Source: Anaerolineae bacterium (GTDB lineage Bacteria; Chloroflexota; Anaerolineae; B4-G1; SLSP01). Taken from it: a DNA stretch of 45,324 bases. Location of the stretch: positions 1 through 45,324 of the forward strand of contig JALOOJ010000006.1 of NCBI GenBank assembly GCA_025454475.1, given 5' to 3'. The position numbers were made by a program, and so were the translations under genes. This document shows, one piece after another, positions 7,475 to 15,436 of the stretch. The notes under the pieces were generated by a model. The model saw only the letters and a program-made list of their open reading frames with translations. It was not told the origin of the DNA and made no database searches. Numbering within the stretch: position 1 is the first letter of the stretch; every line of letters starts with the position of its first letter.

Positions 7475-10321
7475 GTGGCGATTGAGAGTGTGTTGCGTAC
7501 CCGTCTGGTCGTCCCGCCCCTCCGCCCGGAGTGGGTGGCGCGTCCTGGCCTGCTCGCCCGGCTGGATGGTGTTCGTCAGCCGGGCGGGCGGTTAGCGCTG
7601 CTCTCAGCGCCGGCTGGGTATGGCAAGACTGCGCTGGCGAGCGCGTGGGCGCGCGATCTGGTGGCTCAGGGCTGGGCTATCGCGTGGGTCTCGCTGTCGC
7701 AGCGCGAGCGTGACTTCTCTCGTTTCATCCACTATCTAGCCGCTGCGCTCGGTACCTGTGGCATCGAGCCCCCTCCGGACATGCTGTTACCCCTGGGCTC
7801 GCCGCGCCCACCGGCGATCGACGAGGTGCTGACGCCGCTTCTGAACCAGGTGAACGCTGCCCTGGAGGGGGAGTCAGGTGACGCGTGCGCGGTCGACGGC
7901 CTGGTACTGTTGCTCGACGACTATCATCTGGCGGCTGCTCCGCGGGTTCAGGAGGCGGTCGCCTTCTTGCTGGAGGCCTTACCGGCGCGGATGCGCATCG
8001 CCTTAGCGACGCGCGTTGACCCGGCCCTGCCGCTGGCGCGGATGCGTGCGCGCGGCGAGCTGGTCGAGCTGCGAGCCACGGACCTGCGTCTCTCCGCTGA
8101 CGAGACCGCTGTGCTGCTGGCCAGCGCCGGGCTGGGCCACCTTCCGCCGGATGCGTGCGCGACGCTGGCGGCGCGAACCGAGGGTTGGCCCGCCGGCCTG
8201 TACCTGGCGGCGCTGTCCCTCCAGGGGCACGCGCGACCGACCGCGCTCGTGGGGGATCTGGCGGACACGCCCCGCTACCTGCTCGATTTCCTGCTCGAGG
8301 AGGTGCTCGAGCAGCAGCCGGCGCGCGTCCAGCAGTTCCTCCTCGCGACTTCGGTGTTGGATCAACTGAGTGCACCGCTCTGTGAAGGACTGGCTGATCT
8401 TCTGGCGACCGTGCCGGTCTCGCCGGCGAACCGGCAGTCGCCGGCGAACCGGCAGTCGCCGGCGAACCGGCAGTCGCCGGCGACTGCCAGTTCATCGGCG
8501 ACTGCCGATGACGCGGCACCGCCAGGGCCTGGCGCGGCGGCACTTCTGGCCTACCTGGAGTCGGCCAACCTGTTCCTTCTGCCGATGGATGAGGGCCGTA
8601 TCTGGTACCGCTATCACCAGCTTTTCCGCGATCTGTTGGTGAATCACCTTACGCAACGCGCCCCAGCGCTGCTGGCCGAATTGCACCGCCGGGCGAGCGC
8701 CTGGTATGAGGCCGAGGGTCTCGTGACCGAGGCGGTGGACCACGCCTTTGCCTCGCGCGATCTGGAGCGGGTTGCAGCGCTCCTGCTGAACCACGGAGAG
8801 GCCCTGCTCATGCGCAGTGAGACCGACGCCATGCGTGACTGGCTGTCGGCGCTTCCCGCATCGGTGTTCGTGGATCACCCGATGCTCGAAGTCTGGTATG
8901 CAGCCGCCCTGCTGTTCAGCGGTCAGCATGCCGATGAGGTGCGCCGTCATCTGGTGCAGGCTTCTTCAGGCGAGCCTTCAGCCGATGTCGCCGGCGCGAG
9001 CGCCGTCTTTCAGTCGATCATCGCGCTGCTCCAGGGCGATCCGGTGGGGGCTGCGGCTGAAGCGCGGCGGGGGCTGGCGCTGCTGCCCGAGGGCGGCGGC
9101 CTGGTGCGACTTCTCGGACAGAACAACCTCGGGATGGCCCAGATGGTCGCCGGCGATCTGACCGCCGCCGTGGCGACCTATGACCGGCTGCTCGCTGACG
9201 CGGGGCCTGATGGCCCGGTCGCAATGGTGCTTAGCCCGCTGGCGAACCTTGGTGGCCTTGCGATGATCCGTGGGGAGTTGCATCGCGCCGCGGCGCTTTA
9301 CGGGCGCGCTCTGGAGATCGGTCGCGATCGGCAGGGGCGACTCCTCACTGTGGCTGGCAAGGCACTGATGGGGCTGGGTGAGGTGGAGCGTGAGCAGGAC
9401 CATCTGGAGGCCGCCGCTGGGCATCTCGAGGAGGGCATTGCGTTGACGCGGCGGCTCATCGAGATGGGTGCTGTGGTCGGCTACGTCTCGCTCATGCGGA
9501 CGCGACAGGCACAGGGCGATGCCGCGGGTGCTGAGCAAGCTATTGGCGAGGCGCGCCGCATTGCGCTCCGCTCGCGCGTAACGGATCTCGACGATCGTTT
9601 CGTCGACTGCTTCGAGGCGTGGCTCTGGGTCCTGCAGGGCAACCTCGAGGCGCTGCGCCGCTGGGTGGCGGGGCCCGCGCGACGCCTCACTGAGGCCGTG
9701 ACCGGTGGTTGGCAGACGGCAGAGTTTCGTGAGCTGGCCGAGCTGATGCTGGCCCGCGCCCGCCTCGCGCTGGGAGAGCCTGAAGCAGCTCTGACGCTGC
9801 TGACGTCGCTGGAACCCGCGGTGGTGCATCGTCAGCGCATGCGTCGTGCGCTGGACATCTGGGTTCTGCAGGCGCTGGCGCTCCAGCAGTTGGGCCGAGG
9901 CGAGGCTGCGCTGGCGCCTATGGCCCGAGCCCTGGCCTTCGGCGAGTCTGAGGGTTTTGTGCGCGTCTTCGTCGATGACGGGCCGCCGCTAGCACGCTTG
10001 CTCTATGCGTGCATGGAGCAAGGCATCGCGTCCGCCTATGCCGCGCGGCTGCTCACGCGCTTCACTGGGGAAGCTGCCCCGGGCCACCGGCCGCCGGGGC
10101 CGGCGCCGAGTGACCTGGTCGAGGCTCTCAGTGTCCGGGAGCTGGAGGTCCTGGCGCTGATCGCGGAGGGCCTCACGAATGGCGAAATCGCGCGCAAGCT
10201 GGTGCTTGCCCTGAGCACGGTGAAGGGCCATACCTCCAACATCTATAGCAAACTCGGCGTCAGCACCCGCACGCAGGCCGTCGTGCGCGCCCGCGCCCTC
10301 GGTCTCCTGCAGCCACTCTAG
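7475..10321 (+). CDS. MalT-like LuxR-family (LAL) transcriptional regulator
   Basis: The 948-residue protein has the LAL layout. An N-terminal STAND-type NTPase carries Walker A SAPAGYGKT (44-52) and Walker B LVLLLDDYH; a winged-helix region and a long TPR-like alpha-helical region follow, ending in a LuxR helix-turn-helix (LSVRELEVLALIAEGLTNGEIARKL is split here as LSVRELEVLALIAEG and LTNGEIARKL). Such proteins are ATP-switched activators responding to a small ligand, as MalT does to maltotriose. The start is GTG 7475 behind AGGTGG. An in-frame 18-nt repeat array inserts SPANRQ units at about residues 316-339, between the NTPase and helical regions. Location after GH4 suggests, but does not prove, control of sugar genes. 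Confidence 0.9.
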   Translation: MAIESVLRTRLVVPPLRPEWVARPGLLARLDGVRQPGGRLALLSAPAGYGKTALASAWARDLVAQGWAIAWVSLSQRERDFSRFIHYLAAALGTCGIEPPPDMLLPLGSPRPPAIDEVLTPLLNQVNAALEGESGDACAVDGLVLLLDDYHLAAAPRVQEAVAFLLEALPARMRIALATRVDPALPLARMRARGELVELRATDLRLSADETAVLLASAGLGHLPPDACATLAARTEGWPAGLYLAALSLQGHARPTALVGDLADTPRYLLDFLLEEVLEQQPARVQQFLLATSVLDQLSAPLCEGLADLLATVPVSPANRQSPANRQSPANRQSPATASSSATADDAAPPGPGAAALLAYLESANLFLLPMDEGRIWYRYHQLFRDLLVNHLTQRAPALLAELHRRASAWYEAEGLVTEAVDHAFASRDLERVAALLLNHGEALLMRSETDAMRDWLSALPASVFVDHPMLEVWYAAALLFSGQHADEVRRHLVQASSGEPSADVAGASAVFQSIIALLQGDPVGAAAEARRGLALLPEGGGLVRLLGQNNLGMAQMVAGDLTAAVATYDRLLADAGPDGPVAMVLSPLANLGGLAMIRGELHRAAALYGRALEIGRDRQGRLLTVAGKALMGLGEVEREQDHLEAAAGHLEEGIALTRRLIEMGAVVGYVSLMRTRQAQGDAAGAEQAIGEARRIALRSRVTDLDDRFVDCFEAWLWVLQGNLEALRRWVAGPARRLTEAVTGGWQTAEFRELAELMLARARLALGEPEAALTLLTSLEPAVVHRQRMRRALDIWVLQALALQQLGRGEAALAPMARALAFGESEGFVRVFVDDGPPLARLLYACMEQGIASAYAARLLTRFTGEAAPGHRPPGPAPSDLVEALSVRELEVLALIAEGLTNGEIARKLVLALSTVKGHTSNIYSKLGVSTRTQAVVRARALGLLQPL
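8420..8490 (+). repeat. In-frame 18-nt tandem repeat array inside the LAL gene
   Basis: The unit TCGCCGGCGAACCGGCAG occurs three times exactly (8420-8437, 8438-8455, 8456-8473), followed by a variant 17-nt copy (8474-8490). It encodes SPANRQ repeats. The junction contains a 20-bp perfect palindrome (8469-8488), and a short hairpin CATCGGC-GACT-GCCGATG follows at 8493-8510. The core GGCGACTG/CAGTCGCC is shared with the palindrome at 727-764. Confidence 0.95.
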
Positions 10322-10339
10322 GGCAGCACCTCGCTGCCC
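10321..10339 (+). terminator. Weak hairpin at the end of the LAL gene
   Basis: GGGCAGC (10321-10327) pairs with GCTGCCC (10333-10339) around ACCTC. It overlaps the last base of the stop codon and has no T-run, so termination would be weak or Rho-aided. Confidence 0.4.
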
Positions 10340-10481
10340 CGGGCCGCCGTTCCACTAGCCCGGCCGGATCGGTCGCCCTTCCCTTCCCGACCACATTGGG
10401 TAACCGGCTGGGAACGGTCACACGGCCGTCTCCAGGAGGAATGCCGGCACTCAACCCATACCCCAACCCTACTTTCGTACG

Positions 10482-10511
10482 GTGACACCAGTACCCTCTT
10501 CGCGCTAGACT
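10482..10511 (+). promoter_or_regulatory. Probable promoter for the small protein/ABC operon
   Basis: GTGACA (10482-10487) and TAGACT (10506-10511) are spaced by 18 bp, with AAGGAGG shortly downstream. The remaining sequence between 10340 and 10481 shows nothing I can name. Confidence 0.55.
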
Positions 10512-10543
10512 GCAGGTGACATCGTGGAAGGAGGTTATGGAGG

Positions 10544-10798
10544 GTGAATGCAGCATCTGATTCGGCGACGATGGGGCGGCGGAAGGGGTCCGCGACAGAC
10601 AGTCCTCAGGCATACCGCATCGCGGTGAGAGGGAGCCTGGACCGCGATTGGCTCTCCTGGCTCGGGGAGGCAGCAATCGAGGTCGTGGGCGAGGTGACGC
10701 TGGTGTCGGTGACGCTGCCCGACCAGGTGGCACTCCGGGGGCTTCTGACGCGGCTCTGGGATCTCAATATGACGATTGTAGCGGTGAACCCGGCGTGA
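10544..10798 (+). CDS. Small conserved-type protein of unknown function
   Basis: The 84-residue protein begins with a low-complexity leader and then has a compact domain: YRIAVRGSLDRDW, VVGEVTLVSVTLPDQVALRGLL and LWDLNMTIVAVNPA. Small proteins of this pattern (RV.G.LD..W, ..DQ.AL.GLL..L.DL...I..V) are common in Actinobacteria and Chloroflexota, often near ABC transporter genes, and have no assigned role that I know. The start is GTG 10544 behind a double GGAGG region; ATG 10571 is an alternative. It sits 31 bases before the ABC ATPase and is probably in the same transcript. Confidence 0.7.
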   Translation: MNAASDSATMGRRKGSATDSPQAYRIAVRGSLDRDWLSWLGEAAIEVVGEVTLVSVTLPDQVALRGLLTRLWDLNMTIVAVNPA

Positions 10799-10829
10799 GC
10801 CGGGACAGCAGACAGTTAGCAGGAGGAAC

Positions 10830-11738
10830 ATGATGGCTGAGCAACTGGCACTGTCGGTACGGGGAATGACCAAATCCTACGGCAAGGTGCGCGCGTTACG
10901 CGGACTCGACCTCGATGTGCGGCGCGGCGAGATCTACGGCTTTCTCGGTCCGAACGGCGCCGGGAAAACCACGACAATCCGTTGTCTGCTTGACACGATC
11001 CGACCCGACGGCGGTTCGGCGCACGTGCTTGGGCTCGACCCGCGGCGAGACGCCGTTGCGGTGCACGCGCGCACGGGCTATCTGCCGGGCGAGTTGCATC
11101 TCGACGACAACATGTCGGGCGAGGGGCAGTTGCGCTACTTCAACGCGCTGCGCGGGGGGCGCGCCAGCTGGGCCTATGTCAGGCAACTGGCTGAGCAGTT
11201 CGACCTCGATCTCAAGCGGCCCATCAAGAACCTCTCCAGGGGCAACAAGCAAAAGGTCGGGGTCATCCAGGCTGTGATGCACCATCCGGAGCTGCTGATC
11301 CTCGACGAGCCGACGAGCGGGCTCGATCCCCTGATGCAGCAGGTGGCCCTGCGGCTCATCCGGGAGGCGCGGGCTGGGGGGGCCACAGTTTTCTTCAGCT
11401 CGCACATTATGAGCGAGGTCGAGGCGGTCGCCGACCGTGTGGGCATCATCCGCGATGGCGTGTTGGTGGAGGTGGCGGCCCCGGATTCGCTGGGCGCACG
11501 GGCCTTGCACCGGGCCACGGTGCGTTTCCACGAGCCGGTGTCGCTGGAGGGGCTGTTGAGTGTCGCGGGCGTGCGCCTTGTCTCTCAAGATGATGACACG
11601 CACGTGACGCTGGAGATTGTCGGTGACATGAGTCCCTTTGTTCGGGCGCTGGCAGCCTATCCGGTCCGCGATCTGCAGACCGCTCGCCCGTCACTAGAGG
11701 ACGTCTTCCTGGCCGCCTACGGCCATACGCAGATTTAG
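10830..11738 (+). CDS. ABC transporter ATP-binding protein (ABC-2/DrrA type)
   Basis: The ATPase subunit of an ABC-2 type exporter, 302 residues. Walker A is GPNGAGKTTT, the signature loop LSRGNKQKVGVIQAV, and Walker B LLILDEPTSGLDP, with the switch His in FSSHIMSEVE. The extended C-terminal segment is typical of the CcmA/DrrA group. Two adjacent ATG codons (10830 and 10833) follow AGGAGG; the second has the better spacing. The permease gene follows after 15 bases, so both subunits form one exporter. The cargo is unknown (lipid, antibiotic, polysaccharide or sodium are options). Confidence 0.94.
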   Translation: MMAEQLALSVRGMTKSYGKVRALRGLDLDVRRGEIYGFLGPNGAGKTTTIRCLLDTIRPDGGSAHVLGLDPRRDAVAVHARTGYLPGELHLDDNMSGEGQLRYFNALRGGRASWAYVRQLAEQFDLDLKRPIKNLSRGNKQKVGVIQAVMHHPELLILDEPTSGLDPLMQQVALRLIREARAGGATVFFSSHIMSEVEAVADRVGIIRDGVLVEVAAPDSLGARALHRATVRFHEPVSLEGLLSVAGVRLVSQDDDTHVTLEIVGDMSPFVRALAAYPVRDLQTARPSLEDVFLAAYGHTQI

Positions 11739-11753
11739 CCCAAGGAGGCAGTG

Positions 11754-12596
11754 ATGTTGACACATTTCCGTTACACGTTACGACGGATGCGCGGGCAGAT
11801 TCTGGGCTGGGGCGTGGGTGTTGCCCTGCTAGGTATGCTCATCATCCCCTTCTATGGCGTGTTCGCCGAAGATCAGGCCCAGCTTATGGCGATGCTGGAG
11901 AGCTATCCGCCCGAGTTCCTGGCCTTCTTTGGGGATGTCACGGACACCAGCGCTATGACGACACCGCGTGGCTTTCTGCAGTATTACTTCTTCTCGATGG
12001 TGCCGGTGCTGGCAGGCATCTTCGCCCTTGCGGCGGGGAGTGGCCTGTTGGCGAAGGACGAGGAGCACGGGCGACTGGACCTGATCATGGCGCATCCGGT
12101 GAGCCGGACGGCGCTGTTCGTTGGCCGGGTGCTGGCCCTTGCGGCGGGTTCGATGGCAGTTGTCTTCGTCGGCTGGTTGGGCTGCGCAATCGTGCTCCAG
12201 GGATCGTCGATGGACATCGGTGCGGGCGAGCTGGCCATGGCCTTTGTGCCGGTCCTGGCGCAGATCTGGATCTACGCTGCGATGGCGCTGCTTCTGAGCA
12301 TGCTGATGCCGGCGCAGCGATTCGCCTTGATGGTCACCGGGGTGCTGCTGGCGGCGAGCTACATCCTGTCGTCGCTGGGCAAGCTGAACCCGAACCTGAG
12401 CGCGGTCGCCGATCTGATGCCCTACGCCTACTACCAGGGCGCGGCGGCGCTGTCGGGGCTTGACTGGGGTAGCCTTCTGGGCCTCCTGGCGGTCGGCAAT
12501 CTCTGCGTCCTGCTGGCGTGGTGGCGTTTCGCCCATCGCGACATCCGCGTTGTGGGCGAGGGGAGCTGGCGGCTCTGGTTTCCTTCGCGGAGATAA
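11754..12596 (+). CDS. ABC-2 type transporter permease
   Basis: The 280-residue integral membrane partner of the upstream ATPase. The first hydrophobic helix (ILGWGVGVALLGMLIIPFYG) follows a short basic leader, and about five more follow, including ILAGIFALAAG-like, VLALAAGSMAVVFVGWLG and FALMVTGVLLAASYILSSLG segments. Between helices 2 and 3 lies the KDEEHGRLDLIMAHPVSR loop, the typical coupling motif of ABC-2 permeases for the ATPase. ATG 11754 is preferred over GTG 11751 because AAGGAGG is better spaced. A GC-rich hairpin follows the stop. Confidence 0.9.
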   Translation: MLTHFRYTLRRMRGQILGWGVGVALLGMLIIPFYGVFAEDQAQLMAMLESYPPEFLAFFGDVTDTSAMTTPRGFLQYYFFSMVPVLAGIFALAAGSGLLAKDEEHGRLDLIMAHPVSRTALFVGRVLALAAGSMAVVFVGWLGCAIVLQGSSMDIGAGELAMAFVPVLAQIWIYAAMALLLSMLMPAQRFALMVTGVLLAASYILSSLGKLNPNLSAVADLMPYAYYQGAAALSGLDWGSLLGLLAVGNLCVLLAWWRFAHRDIRVVGEGSWRLWFPSRR

Positions 12597-12613
12597 TGGC
12601 GCAAGGAAGCAAG

Positions 12614-12641
12614 CGAGGCGGCGCGAGTCTGCGCCGCCTCG
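12614..12641 (+). terminator. Hairpin terminator after the ABC operon
   Basis: CGAGGCGGCGC (12614-12624) and GCGCCGCCTCG (12631-12641) form a perfect 11-bp stem around GAGTCT. The downstream sequence CGGCTTTGG has only a short T-run. Confidence 0.7.
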
Positions 12642-12736
12642 CGGCTTTGGCAGTAACACGGTATACTCCTTCTGCGGACATCGATCCAGGTGTGATGTGG
12701 AACCTCTGGAGACTATACATGCTGTGGGAGGTCACT

Positions 12737-13306
12737 ATGCTGAGAGATCTGATCGCCAGGAGCCGGAGCTACCGTCGGTTCGATGAGAGCGTGCCAGTGC
12801 CGATGGAGACGCTGAAGAAACTGGTGGGGCTGGCGCGGCTATCGCCGTCGGCCTCGAACAAGCAACCACTCAAGTTCCGGCTGGTCAACGATCCAGACAC
12901 CAATGCCAAGGTGTTCTCGTGCCTGGCGTGGGCGGGATATCTGACCGACTGGAAGGGCCCAGCTGAGGGCGAGCGCCCGGCTGCCTATGTCGTGATGCTG
13001 GGCGACACCGTCCTGAGCAACGGATTTGCGACCGACGAGGGCATTATGGCGCAGAGCATGATGCTGGGCGCGGTGGAGGCGGGCTTCGGCGGGTGTATGC
13101 TCGGAGCTATCAACCGGCCCAGGCTGCGCGAGCTCCTTGAGATCCCCGAGCGCTATGAGATCCTGCTGGTGCTGGCGCTGGGCAAGCCCGTGGAGACCGT
13201 TGTGATTGACCCGGTAGATGAGGACGGGAGCATCAAGTACTGGCGCGATGCGCAGCAAGTCCATCATGTCCCAAAGCGCTCGCTTGACGAGCTCATCCTG
13301 GGCTAG
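12737..13306 (+). CDS. Nitroreductase-family protein
   Basis: A predicted FMN-dependent oxidoreductase of the nitroreductase superfamily, 189 residues. Typical parts are the N-terminal IARSRSYRRFDES, LVGLARLSPSASNKQPLKF (FMN contact), the central DEGIMAQSMMLGAVEAGFGGCML helix and the late YEILLVLALGKP strand. The frame is open far upstream, but GTGGGAGG in front of ATG 12737 and the conserved N-terminus set the start there. Only six bases separate it from the fucosidase gene, so the two are co-transcribed. The physiological substrate is unknown; some family members dehalogenate or reduce flavins and quinones. Confidence 0.9.
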   Translation: MLRDLIARSRSYRRFDESVPVPMETLKKLVGLARLSPSASNKQPLKFRLVNDPDTNAKVFSCLAWAGYLTDWKGPAEGERPAAYVVMLGDTVLSNGFATDEGIMAQSMMLGAVEAGFGGCMLGAINRPRLRELLEIPERYEILLVLALGKPVETVVIDPVDEDGSIKYWRDAQQVHHVPKRSLDELILG

Positions 13307-13312
13307 GGCACC

Positions 13313-14290
13313 ATGATGGACAACCGAGAGTGGTTTCGGCAAGCCCAATTTGGGATGATGGTGCACTGGGGGCTCTACTCGCTTCCAGCAGGGGAGTGGA
13401 AGGGCGAACGGATGCCGTTGATCGGTGAGTGGGCGCAGTCCTACTTCAGGATTAGGCACGCGGAGTACGGAAGGCTTGCCGATGTCTTCAACCCGATCCT
13501 GTTCGATGCCGAGGAGTGGGTGAAACTGGCTCTTGAGGCCAGCATGAAATACCTGGTGGTCACGAGTAAGCACCATGACGGTTTCGCCATGTACCGATCG
13601 CGCGTTGATCCTTACAACATCTACGACGGCTCTCCGTTTCGACGGGACGTGATCGGTGAGCTCGCGGAGGCCTGTGCCAAGCATGGGCTGAAGCTGGGGC
13701 TCTACTACTCGCAGGATCTGGACTGGCACGAGCCGAACGGGGGCGGTTACACCCGCGGACATACGAACGGCGGGGTGATGAGCTGGACCAACGACTGGGA
13801 CTACCCGAACAACGGAGCCAAGGACTACACGCAGTGTTTTGAGGCCAAGATCAAGCCCCAGGTCGAGGAGATCCTGCGGAACTACGGCGAGCTGTGCCTT
13901 ATCTGGTTCGACACCCCACTCACAGTGTCCCCGGAGCAGAGCACCGAGCTCTTCCAGATGGTCAAGCGCTACCAGCCCAATTGTTTGGTCAACTCGCGGA
14001 TCGGGAATGGGATGGGTGACTATCGTTCGTGGGGTGACAACCAGATCCCGGATGAGATGATGGGGGAGGGGCTGTTCGAGACACCGGCGACGCTGAACGA
14101 CACCTGGGGCTACAAGAGCTTCGACCAGAACTGGAAGAGCCCCGATGAGGTCCTTCGGCTCAAAAACCACCTGAACACCCGGGGGATCAACTACCTCCTG
14201 AACGTGGGCCCGGACTACCTCGGACGCATCCCTGCGCCATCGCAGCAGATCCTGAGGGAGGTTGGCCGGAGGCTCCGGGAGAACGAGTGA
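13313..14290 (+). CDS. GH29 alpha-L-fucosidase, catalytic domain only
   Basis: GH29 enzymes release alpha-L-fucose by a retaining mechanism. The start WFRQAQFGMMVHWGLYSLP is the family signature, followed by KYLVVTSKHHDGFAMY and LGLYYSQDLDWH. The probable nucleophile is the Asp of LCLIWFDTP. At 325 residues it ends after the barrel and lacks the C-terminal beta-sandwich found in many GH29 members. There is no signal peptide, so it acts inside the cell on imported oligosaccharides. It overlaps the next gene by four bases. ATG 13313 and ATG 13316 are both possible; neither has a strong ribosome site, which fits translational coupling to the nitroreductase gene. Confidence 0.93.
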   Translation: MMDNREWFRQAQFGMMVHWGLYSLPAGEWKGERMPLIGEWAQSYFRIRHAEYGRLADVFNPILFDAEEWVKLALEASMKYLVVTSKHHDGFAMYRSRVDPYNIYDGSPFRRDVIGELAEACAKHGLKLGLYYSQDLDWHEPNGGGYTRGHTNGGVMSWTNDWDYPNNGAKDYTQCFEAKIKPQVEEILRNYGELCLIWFDTPLTVSPEQSTELFQMVKRYQPNCLVNSRIGNGMGDYRSWGDNQIPDEMMGEGLFETPATLNDTWGYKSFDQNWKSPDEVLRLKNHLNTRGINYLLNVGPDYLGRIPAPSQQILREVGRRLRENE

Positions 14291-15390
14291 CTCTGACTCC
14301 TCGCGAACGATTCCTCACCTACGTTCGCCGCGTCCCCGGCGCGCGGCCGATAGTCTCGCCCTTCCTGCCGCATGCCGATGTGGTACAGGCGACGCTAGCC
14401 TATCTTGGCTTGCCTGTCACCAGAGATCTGGTTGAGGACGAGGTACGCCTGGCGCAAGCGCTCGACTACGAGCCGATGTTCATGACTGCTTGCCACGATC
14501 TGATCTTCCCGTGGGTGGAGGACGTCGGCGCGTCGGATGCCGAGTGGATCGTGATGAAGATGGATACGCCGGACGGTCCGTGGGCCCGGCGCGTGTCGCG
14601 GCGACTGGGGGTCTGGGGTGACGACGCGGGCTTCCCGGTGAAGACCGAGGACGATTATGCGCGCCTTGCGGTAGTGGCGGATGCTGTGGTCGAGCGTGAG
14701 GGCGAGATCCGCGCTTACTTCCGGGCATGGCGCGAGCGGGTAGGTGAGGATGGTGTCATCGTCATCGGTCATCCGCACGTCACGTGGATGGGCTACCAGG
14801 TGAGCCAGCGCAACCTGATCTTCCACGAGGTTGACTACCGCGATGCGTTCCGCCGTGGGATGGACGCGATCTATCGGGCGGCGTGCTTCGTCTTCGGGAT
14901 CGCGATGGCCGAGGGGATCGACTTCATGAGCGAGTCCTGCTCGGGGCTCGAGATGACGTCACCACGGGACTTCGACCGGCTGGATCTGCCCTACCTTCAG
15001 GCTTTCTCGGGATTTACCCATGCGCGTGACGGGCTCTTCTGGTACCACAACTGCGGGCTGACGCGCCGTCTCATCGCGACGGGACGCTTTGACCGCTTTG
15101 CGCCTGACGTCGTGGAGACCATCGCGCCACCGCCGGAGGGCGACAACGACCTGCGCGGGTCACGGCGAGCCCTGGATCCTGCGATCTGCTCCAAAGGTAA
15201 CCTAAGTCTGCTGTTGCTCCGGGATGGAACGGCCGTCGAAGTCGCCGAGGCCACGCGGCGTATGGTCGAGGCAGTGCGCGGCTACGCTCACATTCACTCG
15301 ACGGCCGACGCTGTGCTCACCGGCACGCCGCCGGAGAACTTCATAGCCTTTGTGCGTACCGCGCGCGAGGCGAGTTCCGGGCATAACTGA
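14287..15390 (+). CDS. URO-D-fold protein (methyltransferase-like), paralogue 2
   Basis: A 367-residue URO-D superfamily protein. The H-x-C-G motif YHNCG (His254, Cys256) matches the zinc-binding part of corrinoid-linked methyltransferases such as MtaA. The third ligand, a Cys in MtaA, is not evident in the late segment HIHSTADAVLTGTPPENF. It starts with GTG 14287, whose TGA overlap with the fucosidase stop indicates tight coupling. A role in handling a methylated or otherwise modified sugar from the same operon is an inference. Annotation as heme biosynthetic decarboxylase would be wrong because the HemE N-terminal motif is absent. Confidence 0.82.
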   Translation: MTLTPRERFLTYVRRVPGARPIVSPFLPHADVVQATLAYLGLPVTRDLVEDEVRLAQALDYEPMFMTACHDLIFPWVEDVGASDAEWIVMKMDTPDGPWARRVSRRLGVWGDDAGFPVKTEDDYARLAVVADAVVEREGEIRAYFRAWRERVGEDGVIVIGHPHVTWMGYQVSQRNLIFHEVDYRDAFRRGMDAIYRAACFVFGIAMAEGIDFMSESCSGLEMTSPRDFDRLDLPYLQAFSGFTHARDGLFWYHNCGLTRRLIATGRFDRFAPDVVETIAPPPEGDNDLRGSRRALDPAICSKGNLSLLLLRDGTAVEVAEATRRMVEAVRGYAHIHSTADAVLTGTPPENFIAFVRTAREASSGHN

Positions 15391-15395
15391 GGGCA

Positions 15396-15424
15396 CGGGC
15401 AGCGTTCGCACGAAGGCTTGCCCG
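15396..15424. terminator. Weak hairpin between convergent genes
   Basis: CGGGCAGC (15396-15403) can pair with GCTTGCCCG (15416-15424) with one bulge. It lies in the 46-bp gap between the URO-D and polymerase gene ends and has no T-run. Confidence 0.35.
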
Positions 15425-15436
15425 GCATCGCGTTCG

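Noticed and set aside
8420-8490. Regularly spaced repeats that could be read as a CRISPR array
   Set aside because: The 18-nt units are directly adjacent without spacers and lie in frame inside a regulator gene; no cas gene is in the window.
12839-14170. A 443-codon minus-strand frame over the nitroreductase and fucosidase genes
   Set aside because: It lies antisense to two clear enzymes and crosses their boundary; no known motif and no ribosome site.
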